Below are positions 33,935-41,659 of a stretch of 64,000 nucleotides of DNA, piece by piece. A program made the translations under genes and the position numbers. The number at the start of each line of letters is the position of its first letter. Within the stretch, counting starts at the first letter, position 1. Source of the stretch: an uncultured Saprospiraceae bacterium (lineage in GTDB: Bacteria > Bacteroidota > Bacteroidia > Chitinophagales > Saprospiraceae); NCBI GenBank assembly GCA_937951615.1, contig CALFBH010000011.1:1-64000 (forward strand). The letters run 5' to 3'. Below the pieces are notes generated by a model. It was not told the DNA's origin and ran no database searches. It saw only the letters and a list, made by a program, of their open reading frames with translations.

Positions 33935-35236
33935 CTACTTATTCTGAAGGGACTCAATTTGTTGTTCCAATACTTTATTTTTCGCTTCCAGCTCAATCAT
34001 ATACAAAGTCAGTTCTTCTACTTTTTGTAATAAGATGCGCTGCATTTCGCCTACGGCTACGCCATCGGCAGCTTCCATTTCTGCTGCACTTGGAATTTCG
34101 GGCAGGTGACCGTTTTCGTCAATAAATGCTTTGACTTCGGAAAGCGACTTTAGGTCGTAATCTGCTTTGAATACATAATCTGGCCAGTTGGAAGACAATT
34201 CTACGACGAGTTCTTCCACGATGGCTTCTCCATCTACAACGAGTTCATAACCAGCAGCTGCATCTTCTTGTGTCGTACTAGTGCCAATAAATAACTGACT
34301 GCTTACTTTTATATCACCTGAAGCATATACTGCATAATTTCTTCCTGAACCTGAAGCTGAACCCCATAAGCCTACGTTTTCTCCTGAACCGCCACTAACC
34401 TGCCCTACAACCCCTCTGTAAGCTGAACTGCCAGTAGGTGTTACATTTCCATATACGCCTATATAGCCGCCTTTTCCATGTACACCATAGCCGTAGTAGT
34501 CGGTGTCATCATTTTCACCATATACAGCTGCTACATCAGATGCAGCACCATTATATATTCCTTGAATAACTCGTTGTCCAGCAACATTATTCTCTACATG
34601 TAATCTCGTGGTGGGTGCTGTTGTACCTATACCTGTGTAGCCATTGCCATATTTGACCGTTAGGCGGGTTGCACCAATGGTATTTACTTCAAAATTACCG
34701 AGCGTATCTACCCCGATGTCTGTGTATTCTCCGGCAGGGGCATAGAATCTTAGAAGTGGAGCATAAGTGTCCTGCCCAGTAAATACACCAGCAAAAACCT
34801 GCTTGTTTATCCCTGGTACCCAGACCGGCATATAAAATTGACGGGTGTCGCTTACTGTGAAATTAACCCCACCATCCACTTGTAGTATGGATTGGTTACT
34901 AGTGTTTCCAATAAAGACATTGCCCGTACTGTAAAAAAGATTTGAACCGCCTACCGTCCAAGGCGAAGCACCGCCACCCCCGGTCAATGAAGCCCAGGCA
35001 CCGCCGACATAAGCTTCTATATCAGTACCGTTGAAACGGATCGTTCCATTATTGGCATTTGTTGTATTGCCTAATAGAATACCGCCATCAAGGTGTAGTC
35101 TTTCCAAAGGGGTATTTACACCGACACCTAGATTGCCAGTCAATGAACCATCGCCTTCGATGTCCATGTATTTCTGGGCTTGTAAGCCAATCGTTGCCAA
35201 TAACAAAAGGCAGAGGGTGGATATTAAGTTTCTCAT
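33935..35236 (-). CDS. Secreted tail-fibre-like protein with C-terminal coiled coil
   Basis: Protein of 433 residues. After a signal peptide (about 1-20), GSLTGNLGVGVNTPLERLHL begins the fibre-type repeats (LGVGxxxPxxxLHxxG) common to Bacteroidota proteins related to phage tail fibres. Gly-rich beta strands fill the middle (GYGVHGKGGYIGVYG, YRGVVGQVSGGSGENVGLWG). The C-terminus has the S74-endosialidase-like segment (PDYVFKADYDLKSLSEVKAF, HLPEIPSAAEMEADG-like) and then a heptad-type coiled coil (about 395-433), suggesting a trimer. The Ser/Lys pair for self-cleavage was not identified. Probably an adhesin or surface fibre. Upstream lie the second set of LytTR-type repeats. Confidence 0.82.
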   Translation of the reverse strand: MRNLISTLCLLLLATIGLQAQKYMDIEGDGSLTGNLGVGVNTPLERLHLDGGILLGNTTNANNGTIRFNGTDIEAYVGGAWASLTGGGGASPWTVGGSNLFYSTGNVFIGNTSNQSILQVDGGVNFTVSDTRQFYMPVWVPGINKQVFAGVFTGQDTYAPLLRFYAPAGEYTDIGVDTLGNFEVNTIGATRLTVKYGNGYTGIGTTAPTTRLHVENNVAGQRVIQGIYNGAASDVAAVYGENDDTDYYGYGVHGKGGYIGVYGNVTPTGSSAYRGVVGQVSGGSGENVGLWGSASGSGRNYAVYASGDIKVSSQLFIGTSTTQEDAAAGYELVVDGEAIVEELVVELSSNWPDYVFKADYDLKSLSEVKAFIDENGHLPEIPSAAEMEAADGVAVGEMQRILLQKVEELTLYMIELEAKNKVLEQQIESLQNK

Positions 35237-35317
35237 AAGTGCTTAAGATTTAAATAATAGACTTTACTTCAGAAAAGAAGTCTAGTGGTAAAAAATACAT
35301 TAACTATAAATTCAATA

Positions 35318-35325
35318 TAAAGGTG
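35318..35325 (-). promoter_or_regulatory. Degenerate -7 box of the tail-fibre-like gene
   Basis: Minus-strand CACCTTTA, two to three mismatches to TAnnTTTG, at the same offset from the nearest direct repeat as the CATCTTTG box of the lectin-like gene. ATAG also occurs at the same offset in both promoters. Confidence 0.45.
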
Positions 35326-35355
35326 AGCAGAAAAAATAGCCTATAATGAGTTTTG

Positions 35356-35410
35356 TACATGAACGGGCTGTTTTTTATACACAAGCGGTAATTATCCTGA
35401 CACAAACGGG
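35356..35410. promoter_or_regulatory. Three direct repeats (probable LytTR boxes), set 2
   Basis: TACATGAACGGG (35356), TACACAAGCGGT (35378) and GACACAAACGGG (35399), starting 22 and 21 bp apart. They lie between the divergent tail-fibre-like gene (120 bp) and the LytTR regulator gene (52 bp), so they may control both. Confidence 0.68.
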
Positions 35411-35461
35411 AAAAATGGTAAAAAATCCTTATATTGTAATTCCTAAACAAAAGGCTAATAT

Positions 35462-36205
35462 ATGTCAGTAAAAATCTTCATAGTAGAAGATGAAGAACTC
35501 TATGCGGATCAGTTAGAAATGTTGGTGGAGAAATTGGGTTATGAACATCTCGGCACTGTTGATAACAGTACCGATGCACTTGCTGCAATGGGGCAAGGAC
35601 TGCCCGATTTGATTCTAATGGATATTCATATCAAAGGCACACATGACGGTATTGAGTTGGCAGACCTGATTCATCAGCAGCATCCTGTGCCGATTATTTT
35701 TATCACTTCTTTGCAGGATGATCTTACCTTTTCACGGGCTTCCCGTACTGGACCAATTAACTTTTTATTAAAACCATTTAATACCACACAACTTCAGCGA
35801 ACCATCGAATTGACGGTTCAGCAATTGGCGCAGCAAAAAGAACAAAATACAGCAACAACTGAAGCCTGGGAAAGCGACTTTTTTCACGAAGATTATTTTT
35901 TTATAAAAACCCGACAACGATTAGACAAGGTAAAGATCGAGGACGTTTTGTATCTCGAATCTGACGGACATCATTGTTATGTACATACGGAAGAGAAAAA
36001 ATTTATGGTACGCTTGTCTCTAAGCGAACTTACCAAACGCCTGCCTAGCGATGTCTTTATGCTCACGCATCGCAGCTTTCTGGTCAATATCAAAAAAGTA
36101 GAGTCTGTCGATTTGCAAGACAGTATGGTTATCGTCGGCGGGAAAAATGTTCCCATCAGCAAGAGAAGCAAAGATGCGCTGCTGAAAGTATTGGACTGGA
36201 TTTGA
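35462..36205 (+). CDS. LytTR-family response regulator
   Basis: Two-domain transcription regulator of 247 residues. The receiver domain (about 3-120) has the acidic pocket (VEDEE), phospho-acceptor Asp54 (LILMDIHIKG), Thr82 and Lys104 (LLKPFN). The DNA-binding LytTR domain (about 145-247) shows FFIKTRQRLDKVKIEDVLYL, ESDGHHCYVHTEEKKFMVR, LPSDVFMLTHRSFLVNIKKV and VPISKRSKDALL. No histidine kinase is adjacent, so the partner (often a LytS/YpdA-type kinase) is elsewhere. The gene is divergent from the tail-fibre-like gene, with three repeats at LytTR spacing between them, suggesting autoregulation and control of that gene. Two bases separate its stop from that of the convergent 37581 gene. Confidence 0.92.
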   Translation: MSVKIFIVEDEELYADQLEMLVEKLGYEHLGTVDNSTDALAAMGQGLPDLILMDIHIKGTHDGIELADLIHQQHPVPIIFITSLQDDLTFSRASRTGPINFLLKPFNTTQLQRTIELTVQQLAQQKEQNTATTEAWESDFFHEDYFFIKTRQRLDKVKIEDVLYLESDGHHCYVHTEEKKFMVRLSLSELTKRLPSDVFMLTHRSFLVNIKKVESVDLQDSMVIVGGKNVPISKRSKDALLKVLDWI

Positions 36206-36207
36206 AT

Positions 36208-37581
36208 TCATCTGACAAGCAGTCGTCCGCGATATGGCTCTCCCTTATGCAGCAAATGATAGAAATAAACACCAGCCTCTAGATGCCCTACAGAGATGGT
36301 ATTATCTTTTAAAGCCTGCACACTTGCCAATTTGCCTTGCGCATCATATAACTTTACTTGTACTGGTTTTGAAATAAGTGCTAAGTCAAAGACTACTCTA
36401 TCGCGAGCTGGATTTGGGAATATCCGGACATTTGTATCTGCTATATTTTGTGTGCTGACCAATTGGCTGGAGTAGTAATAAGTGCCTTTATATGCTGGAC
36501 TCCATTGTTGGGAATAAACATCCCATATCTCATCTGTGTAAGTAAGCTTTTTGTAACGAAAATAATTTTCAGTATAATAATTAGGCAGAATTAATTCATT
36601 ATAAGCGTAATCATTGTCATAATCACAAGTGGTTTTCCAGTCATTCCCCCATTGCATCGTATAATTGTCCCAAGAAAAATCAGTAAGGAGAATTTGATTG
36701 CCATTTGCATCATAATCATATTCGGTTTTTGAGTCATAATTCCATTGCGAGTCATACCAGGAAGAAAGAATAAAGGAACTTATATTTCCGTTTGCATCAT
36801 AAGTGTAGTCATCTCTGGTTTCACCAATCCACTGTGAACCATTCCAGACCGAACTAATGTAAGAAAGCAGTCGATTATCTGCATCATAAGTAAACTCATT
36901 ATTATACTCATCCACCCACTGATTCGTATTGCTGTTCCAGTTGGAGTCAATTCTAAAAATGAGATTTCCATTTGTATCATAAGTTGATGCTTCTTTATAC
37001 TCAAGTAGCCATTGCATACCATCCCACCAGGAATAAATTCTTGTCAATAAATTTCCATTGGCATCATAAGTAAAATCGTCTATTGAGGACTGACCCCATT
37101 GGTTTAGACTGGGCGACCAAAGTGAATCAATCAGTTCAATTAAATAACCATCTGTATTATAAATCCATTCAAATTTTTGGAGAGAAATCCATTGCATAGT
37201 ATTGGTATTCCAATACGAATAGGCATGCTCTACTAAGTTGCCATTTACATCAAAAATGAAGTCCTCTTTTTCTTCAAAAGTCCACTGCATGATACCATAA
37301 GGACGCTCAGATAAAATTTTCTGGATGATTTTATTGTCTGAATTATAGCTGTATTCCGCCCTATATTCTGTCAGTTGTCCCGTGTCAGGATCGTCAAAAG
37401 TAAAAATTTCTTCTATCTCTCTTTGATCGGCATCATAGGTATGGTAGTACTTTGAATGATTTTGCCAAACAATACCTGCGTCGTAAATTTCATTAATAAT
37501 GGAATCTAATTGTTGTTTGAATTGTCCGCTAAGACTGGTAGCCAGCAAAGCGGTGAACATGATTGTTATTATTGTTTTCAT
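36208..37581 (-). CDS. Secreted YD-like repeat protein with T9SS sorting domain
   Basis: Protein of 457 residues from the ATG before signal peptide MKTIITIMFTALLATSLSG; an upstream ATG adds 17 residues without a signal. Residues about 45-380 are tandem repeats of about 40 residues built on FTYDANGN (L/I)...W.G.QW, for example DDFTYDANGNLLTRIYSWW, EASTYDTNGNLIFRIDSNW and TEYDYDANGNQILLTDFSW. This resembles the YD/RHS-type repeat but has Trp-rich ends. The C-terminus is a type A sorting domain (VRIFPNPARDR ... YDAQGKLASV ... LEAGVYFYHL ... RGRLLVR). Probably a cell-surface beta-repeat protein; ligand unknown. It converges with the LytTR gene, 2 bp apart. Confidence 0.85.
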   Translation of the reverse strand: MKTIITIMFTALLATSLSGQFKQQLDSIINEIYDAGIVWQNHSKYYHTYDADQREIEEIFTFDDPDTGQLTEYRAEYSYNSDNKIIQKILSERPYGIMQWTFEEKEDFIFDVNGNLVEHAYSYWNTNTMQWISLQKFEWIYNTDGYLIELIDSLWSPSLNQWGQSSIDDFTYDANGNLLTRIYSWWDGMQWLLEYKEASTYDTNGNLIFRIDSNWNSNTNQWVDEYNNEFTYDADNRLLSYISSVWNGSQWIGETRDDYTYDANGNISSFILSSWYDSQWNYDSKTEYDYDANGNQILLTDFSWDNYTMQWGNDWKTTCDYDNDYAYNELILPNYYTENYFRYKKLTYTDEIWDVYSQQWSPAYKGTYYYSSQLVSTQNIADTNVRIFPNPARDRVVFDLALISKPVQVKLYDAQGKLASVQALKDNTISVGHLEAGVYFYHLLHKGEPYRGRLLVR

Positions 37582-37790
37582 TGTGATATGGATTATTGGG
37601 AAATGAGTAAATTTTTCAGAACTAAAATACAATATATTTGATTGAAAATCAATTGTTATTCTATATGAATTCTCTTCTTTCTACAAATGTGCTTTTGTAA
37701 AGATGAAGACATATTACTTTTTTCATAAAATTATATATCTTTATAGAAGAATTCAGCATTTTCTGTTTCTTATTTTTCAAAACAGCTAAT

Positions 37791-38246
37791 ATGGCAAATT
37801 ACACACTAAAAGTCAATGGAACATCCCATGAAGTGAATGTCAGCGACGACACGCCTTTATTGTGGGTCTTACGCGACCACCTCAACCTGGTCGGCACCAA
37901 ATACGGCTGCGGTATCGCACAATGTGGTGCCTGCACTGTACATGTCGATGGCGATGCAATGCGCTCCTGCTCCTTGCCCATTAAGGCAGTAGCCGACAAA
38001 AAAATTACGACGATAGAAGGGCTCTCCAAAGATGCCAGTCATCCTTTACAAGACGCTTGGCGCAAACACGATGTCCCGCAATGCGGCTACTGCCAGGCTG
38101 GTCAAATCATGAATGCAGCCGCCCTACTCAAATCTACGCCCAAACCCAGCGATTCGGATATCGATGCAGCCATGCAGGGTAATCTGTGTCGTTGTGGTAC
38201 TTATACTCGCATCAAGGCAGCCATAAAAACAGCTTCAATGAAATGA
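37791..38246 (+). CDS. 2Fe-2S subunit of an IorAB-like molybdenum hydroxylase
   Basis: Iron-sulfur subunit of 151 residues of a xanthine-oxidase-family enzyme. The plant-type cluster uses Cys40, Cys45, Cys48 and Cys60 ([10 protein letters not shown] ... RSC), and the second cluster Cys98-xx-Cys101 and Cys133-x-Cys135 ([17 protein letters not shown]). Length and motif order match the small subunit of isoquinoline 1-oxidoreductase and aldehyde dehydrogenases of the IorA type. The molybdopterin subunit follows 104 bp downstream on the same strand. There is no FAD subunit nearby, as expected for the two-subunit type that passes electrons to a cytochrome. The substrate is unknown. Confidence 0.9.
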   Translation: MANYTLKVNGTSHEVNVSDDTPLLWVLRDHLNLVGTKYGCGIAQCGACTVHVDGDAMRSCSLPIKAVADKKITTIEGLSKDASHPLQDAWRKHDVPQCGYCQAGQIMNAAALLKSTPKPSDSDIDAAMQGNLCRCGTYTRIKAAIKTASMK

Positions 38247-38350
38247 TGAACGATAAATGATGAATGATGAACGAAAGGAAATCGCTTTTTGTAAATATTC
38301 ATCGTGTATTCATTCATTCGTAATTCGTAATTTAAAAATTCGTAATTGAG

Positions 38351-40495
38351 ATGATTATAAAAACAAAACATAACAGACGTTCATTTTTCAAAATAACAGC
38401 CGTGAGCGGAGGCGGAATGATGCTGGGATTTAGCTGGCTGGCTGGTTGTGTGTCGCCTGTGGAGGAAGTCGCAAAAGCCATTCCTGCGGAGTGGTTTGAT
38501 ATTAATTCTTTTTTGAAGATAGGAGATACTGGACTAGTAACGATTATTGCTCCAAATCCTGAAATCGGACAGAATGTAAAAACTTCTATGCCGATGATTA
38601 TTGCAGAAGAACTGGATGTGGCATGGAAAGATGTTGTCGTAGAACAGGCAGCATTAAGCGATATGTATAAGCGACAGGTGGCAGGCGGTAGTCAGTCTAT
38701 CAAACAAGGCTGGGATAGCCTGCGGATGGCAGGTGCAACAGCAAGACGCATGCTCATCGAAGCTGCTGCAAAACGCTGGGAAATTGACCCGGCAGATTGC
38801 ACAACAGCAGATGGCGTGATCAGCAATAAAAATGGAGAGACGATTGGCTATGGCGAAATTGCGGCAGAAGCTGCCAAGATGGAAGTCCCAGAAGAAGTGC
38901 CACTCAAAGACCCAAAAGATTTTAAAATCATCGGACATGATACCCGAAATGTGGACTTAGAGGATATTATTACAGGAAAACCACTATTTGGTATTGACAC
39001 CAAAAGAGAAGGCATGCAATATGCTTCCGTACTTCGTCCGCCTGCTTTTGGGCAAACACTCGAAAGCTATGATGACGCTGCCGCTAAAACGGTAGAAGGG
39101 GTAAAGGAGGTCATCAAATTTGGAGATAAAGTCGCTGTAGTTGCCAACTCGACCTGGGCAGCCATGAAAGGCAAAAAAGCCTTAAAAGCAAATTGGAAAG
39201 ACGGCAAGTTGGAAAGTACCAGTCAGCACGATGAAAAAATGCGGGCATTGCTGGACAAAAGAGCCAAAGAGCCTAAGCGAAAAGACGGGAATATAAAAGC
39301 GGCTTTCGCCAATGCAGATGAAGTCATCGAAAGAACTTATGAAGCACCATTTCTGCCACACAACTGTTTAGAACCGATGAATTTTTATGCCGATGTCACG
39401 GATGAAAAAGTAGAACTCTACGGTCCCATCCAAACGCCGGCATGGACGCAGGAGCGCGTAGCAACATTGCTGGAACGCCCGAAAGAAGAGATCAGCGTAG
39501 GGCTGAGCCGAATGGGTGGTGGTTTTGGTCGCCGCCTGTATGGTGATTTTGCACTCGAAGCAGCAGAAATTTCCAAGCTGACAAAGACGCCTATTCAAGT
39601 CATGTTTTCAAGAGAAGATGATATGACCGCTGGTACCTATCGCCCTGCTTCCAAATATAAATTCCGACTAGCACTGAAGGATGGAAAAATAACAGGCTAT
39701 CACCTCACCGAAGCTTTTATCAATGGAGGTATGTGGGATTCCATTGCACAAAATTTCCCGGCTGGTGCAATAGAGAATGTACTGGTCGAAAGCCATAACT
39801 TGGAAAGCAATATCACAACAGGTGCATGGCGCGCGCCCGTTACCAATTTCCTAGCTTTTGCAGAGCAGGCATTTCTGGATGAAGTCGCACAAGGATTGGG
39901 CAAAGACCCTGTACAGTTTCGTCTTGATTTATTGGCGCAAGCCAAAGAAAACCCTGTCGGGAAAATGGACTACGAAGTAGATAAACTGAAAGGTGTCATC
40001 GAGTTGGCTGCGCAAAAATCGAATTGGGGCAATGCAGCCGATGGTGTATACCAGGGTTTTAGTGCTTATTATTCGCATAGTACTTATGTGGCAGAAGTTG
40101 CAGAAGTGGTGATGCGGGATGATAAACCAGTCGTACAAAAAATAACCTGTGCTGTGGATTGTGGTATAGTCGTCAATCCGATTGCAGCCATCAATCAGGT
40201 AGAAGGCGGAATCATTGATGGCATCGGTCATGCGATGTACGGTGATTTTTCTTTTGAGAATGGACGACCTAAACACGATAATTTTAATCAATATCGAATG
40301 ATACGAATGGGCGAAGCTCCGGCAATTGATGTCCATTTTGTGAAAAGCGAAAATAAGCCAACTGGATTGGGCGAACCCACATTACCACCGGCAGGCGGCG
40401 CCATTGCGAATGCGATGCACGCAGCAACAGGTCAGCGATTTTATAGTCAGCCTTTTGTGAAGCAGGTGGATATGTTGGAATTGAAAGATAGTTAA
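38351..40495 (+). CDS. Molybdopterin-binding subunit of an IorAB-like hydroxylase (Tat-exported)
   Basis: Large subunit of 714 residues of a xanthine-dehydrogenase-family enzyme. The N-terminus has a twin-arginine signal (HNRRSFFKITAVSGGG) ending near SWLAGC, which could also be lipidated, so the enzyme works in the periplasm. MoCo-site motifs follow: GQNVKTSMPMIIAEELD near 77-93, QSIKQGWDSLRMAG, RMGGGFGRRLYGDFALEAAE near 388-407, TGAWRAPVTNFLAFAEQAF, AVDCGIVVNPIAAINQVEGG and the catalytic-Glu segment GLGEPTLPPAGGAIANAM near the C-terminus. The 2Fe-2S subunit gene precedes it. Probable hydroxylation of a heterocycle or aldehyde; substrate unknown. Confidence 0.9.
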   Translation: MIIKTKHNRRSFFKITAVSGGGMMLGFSWLAGCVSPVEEVAKAIPAEWFDINSFLKIGDTGLVTIIAPNPEIGQNVKTSMPMIIAEELDVAWKDVVVEQAALSDMYKRQVAGGSQSIKQGWDSLRMAGATARRMLIEAAAKRWEIDPADCTTADGVISNKNGETIGYGEIAAEAAKMEVPEEVPLKDPKDFKIIGHDTRNVDLEDIITGKPLFGIDTKREGMQYASVLRPPAFGQTLESYDDAAAKTVEGVKEVIKFGDKVAVVANSTWAAMKGKKALKANWKDGKLESTSQHDEKMRALLDKRAKEPKRKDGNIKAAFANADEVIERTYEAPFLPHNCLEPMNFYADVTDEKVELYGPIQTPAWTQERVATLLERPKEEISVGLSRMGGGFGRRLYGDFALEAAEISKLTKTPIQVMFSREDDMTAGTYRPASKYKFRLALKDGKITGYHLTEAFINGGMWDSIAQNFPAGAIENVLVESHNLESNITTGAWRAPVTNFLAFAEQAFLDEVAQGLGKDPVQFRLDLLAQAKENPVGKMDYEVDKLKGVIELAAQKSNWGNAADGVYQGFSAYYSHSTYVAEVAEVVMRDDKPVVQKITCAVDCGIVVNPIAAINQVEGGIIDGIGHAMYGDFSFENGRPKHDNFNQYRMIRMGEAPAIDVHFVKSENKPTGLGEPTLPPAGGAIANAMHAATGQRFYSQPFVKQVDMLELKDS

Positions 40496-40504
40496 GACTT
40501 GATA

Positions 40505-40545
40505 GATTTAACCAGACAGGTTTTTTACACCTGTTTGGTTAAATC
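40505..40545. terminator. Bidirectional terminator between convergent genes
   Basis: 17-bp arms GATTTAACCAGACAGGT (40505-40521) and ACCTGTTTGGTTAAATC (40529-40545) with one mismatch, loop TTTTTAC. It lies between the molybdoenzyme gene and the XRE-like gene. Confidence 0.8.
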
Positions 40546-40553
40546 AAAGCGTT

Positions 40554-41093
40554 TTAAATTTTGATTAGATTACTAATATTCACATGCTTTTCTACATCAG
40601 GTCTCCACTTGTCTTGGTTAGCCATAGTCTCGCATATTTTTTCGCGGAAATAAACTTGAAACCAGATTTTTTCATGAAATGTGGAGATATTTTTATACGT
40701 TTTTTCAGAATGAATCATTAATCGTAAGATAAATTCCTCTTTCGGTTCTCTATGATTGTTTAAGACCTGGCTTAATAGCACTGGCTTGATATTGACGTCT
40801 TTGGCAAAATGGATTCTTTTACTATAAATAGTATCAATATATAGTTTCAAGAATTCAGTGAAGTAATTATGTTCTTCATATTTTGGCTTCTTAATGTATT
40901 CTTCCATTCTAAATTTTAACTGTAGAAGTTTAGCCTTGATAATTTGATCTTCAGAAAGATTGTTCATCCTTTTGAGTCTAGCCTCCATTAAAGATTTACT
41001 ATCAGCTATTCTTTCCTTTTTAGAAGCATATCTCGAATCCACTCCATACTCCGCACCTTCTATTTCTTTATTATTCTTTTTGTTTTTAGTCAT
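40554..41093 (-). CDS. XRE-like helix-turn-helix protein (candidate antitoxin)
   Basis: Cytoplasmic protein of 179 residues, basic at the N-terminus. Residues about 92-120 (KRIHFAKDVNIKPVLLSQVL, then NNHREPKEEFILRLM) look like a Cro/CI-type helix-turn-helix: FAKDVNI (helix 2), LLSQVLNNHREP (helix 3), as in HigA-like antitoxins. The rest is helical. It follows the GNAT-like gene with an 8-bp overlap, so the two are co-translated. Two 17-bp palindromes lie upstream of that first gene and are probable binding sites for this protein. Antitoxin role is inferred from layout; a simple regulator is the alternative. AT-rich compared with flanking genes. Confidence 0.7.
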   Translation of the reverse strand: MTKNKKNNKEIEGAEYGVDSRYASKKERIADSKSLMEARLKRMNNLSEDQIIKAKLLQLKFRMEEYIKKPKYEEHNYFTEFLKLYIDTIYSKRIHFAKDVNIKPVLLSQVLNNHREPKEEFILRLMIHSEKTYKNISTFHEKIWFQVYFREKICETMANQDKWRPDVEKHVNISNLIKI

Positions 41094-41553
41094 GATCGTA
41101 TTCTTTTATTAGATTTAGTATTTCCGGTATTTCAATACTCAATGTCATACCTGTAATGTTCATGCCATATTTGTCAATATAGTGTTGAGCAATTCTTTCC
41201 TTTGGTTTTAAGGATACACAAGCAAGTTCAGCATATTCCATTAATACAATTTTAGCGATATGTGTAATCAAATTTCCAGCAATATTCTCATAATTTTTAC
41301 TTTGACCTTTATTCTCTTTTGAAACAGTAAGAAGTCTTATGTGGATCCTCCATTCTTTAGGTATTCGCTCTATAGAAACAAGCCCTAAAATATCACCTGT
41401 ATCTTCTTTTATTAACTTATAAAGTTCCTGACCTTTTTCTTTTTTCCAATCAAAAAAATATCTCGTTTTAGTTAAAGTCTTATAGTCCTCACTTTCAACA
41501 GGGAGAATCTCTACTTTGTGTTTGTTTCCAGTTTTGGCGTCTATTATTGTCAT
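41086..41553 (-). CDS. GNAT-fold-like protein, first gene of a candidate toxin-antitoxin pair
   Basis: Protein of 155 residues. After a beta-rich start (GLVSIERIPKEWRIHI), the segment RLLTVSKENKGQSKNYENIA and following GNLITHIAKIVLMEYAEL lies where GNAT acetyltransferases have beta-4 and the acetyl-CoA loop, then LACVSLKPKERIAQHYIDKY resembles the last part of the fold. The normal Q/RxxGxG/A loop is degenerate, so activity is doubtful. It overlaps the XRE-like gene by 8 bp and has paired operator-like palindromes just upstream. GNAT toxins act on aminoacyl-tRNA, but usually with ribbon-helix-helix antitoxins. The function is therefore inference. AT-rich. Confidence 0.6.
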   Translation of the reverse strand: MTIIDAKTGNKHKVEILPVESEDYKTLTKTRYFFDWKKEKGQELYKLIKEDTGDILGLVSIERIPKEWRIHIRLLTVSKENKGQSKNYENIAGNLITHIAKIVLMEYAELACVSLKPKERIAQHYIDKYGMNITGMTLSIEIPEILNLIKEYDHD

Positions 41554-41574
41554 ACGAAATGAAGATAATAAATG

Positions 41575-41622
41575 TTTCCGTTAAACGGAAATTAAAACTG
41601 TTAAATTTCCTGTAAATGGAAA
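41575..41622. promoter_or_regulatory. Paired operator-like palindromes upstream of the GNAT/XRE pair
   Basis: TTTCCGTTAAACGGAAA (41575-41591, perfect 8-bp arms) and TTTCCTGTAAATGGAAA (41606-41622, 5-bp arms) share TTTCCnnTAAAnGGAAA. Their centres are 31 bp apart, three helical turns. The first lies 22 bp from the start codon of the GNAT-like gene, a good position for autorepression by the XRE-like protein. Confidence 0.72.
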
Positions 41623-41659
41623 CAAAATAATAATTTTACTTCGTTCCTAAATCTATTTA

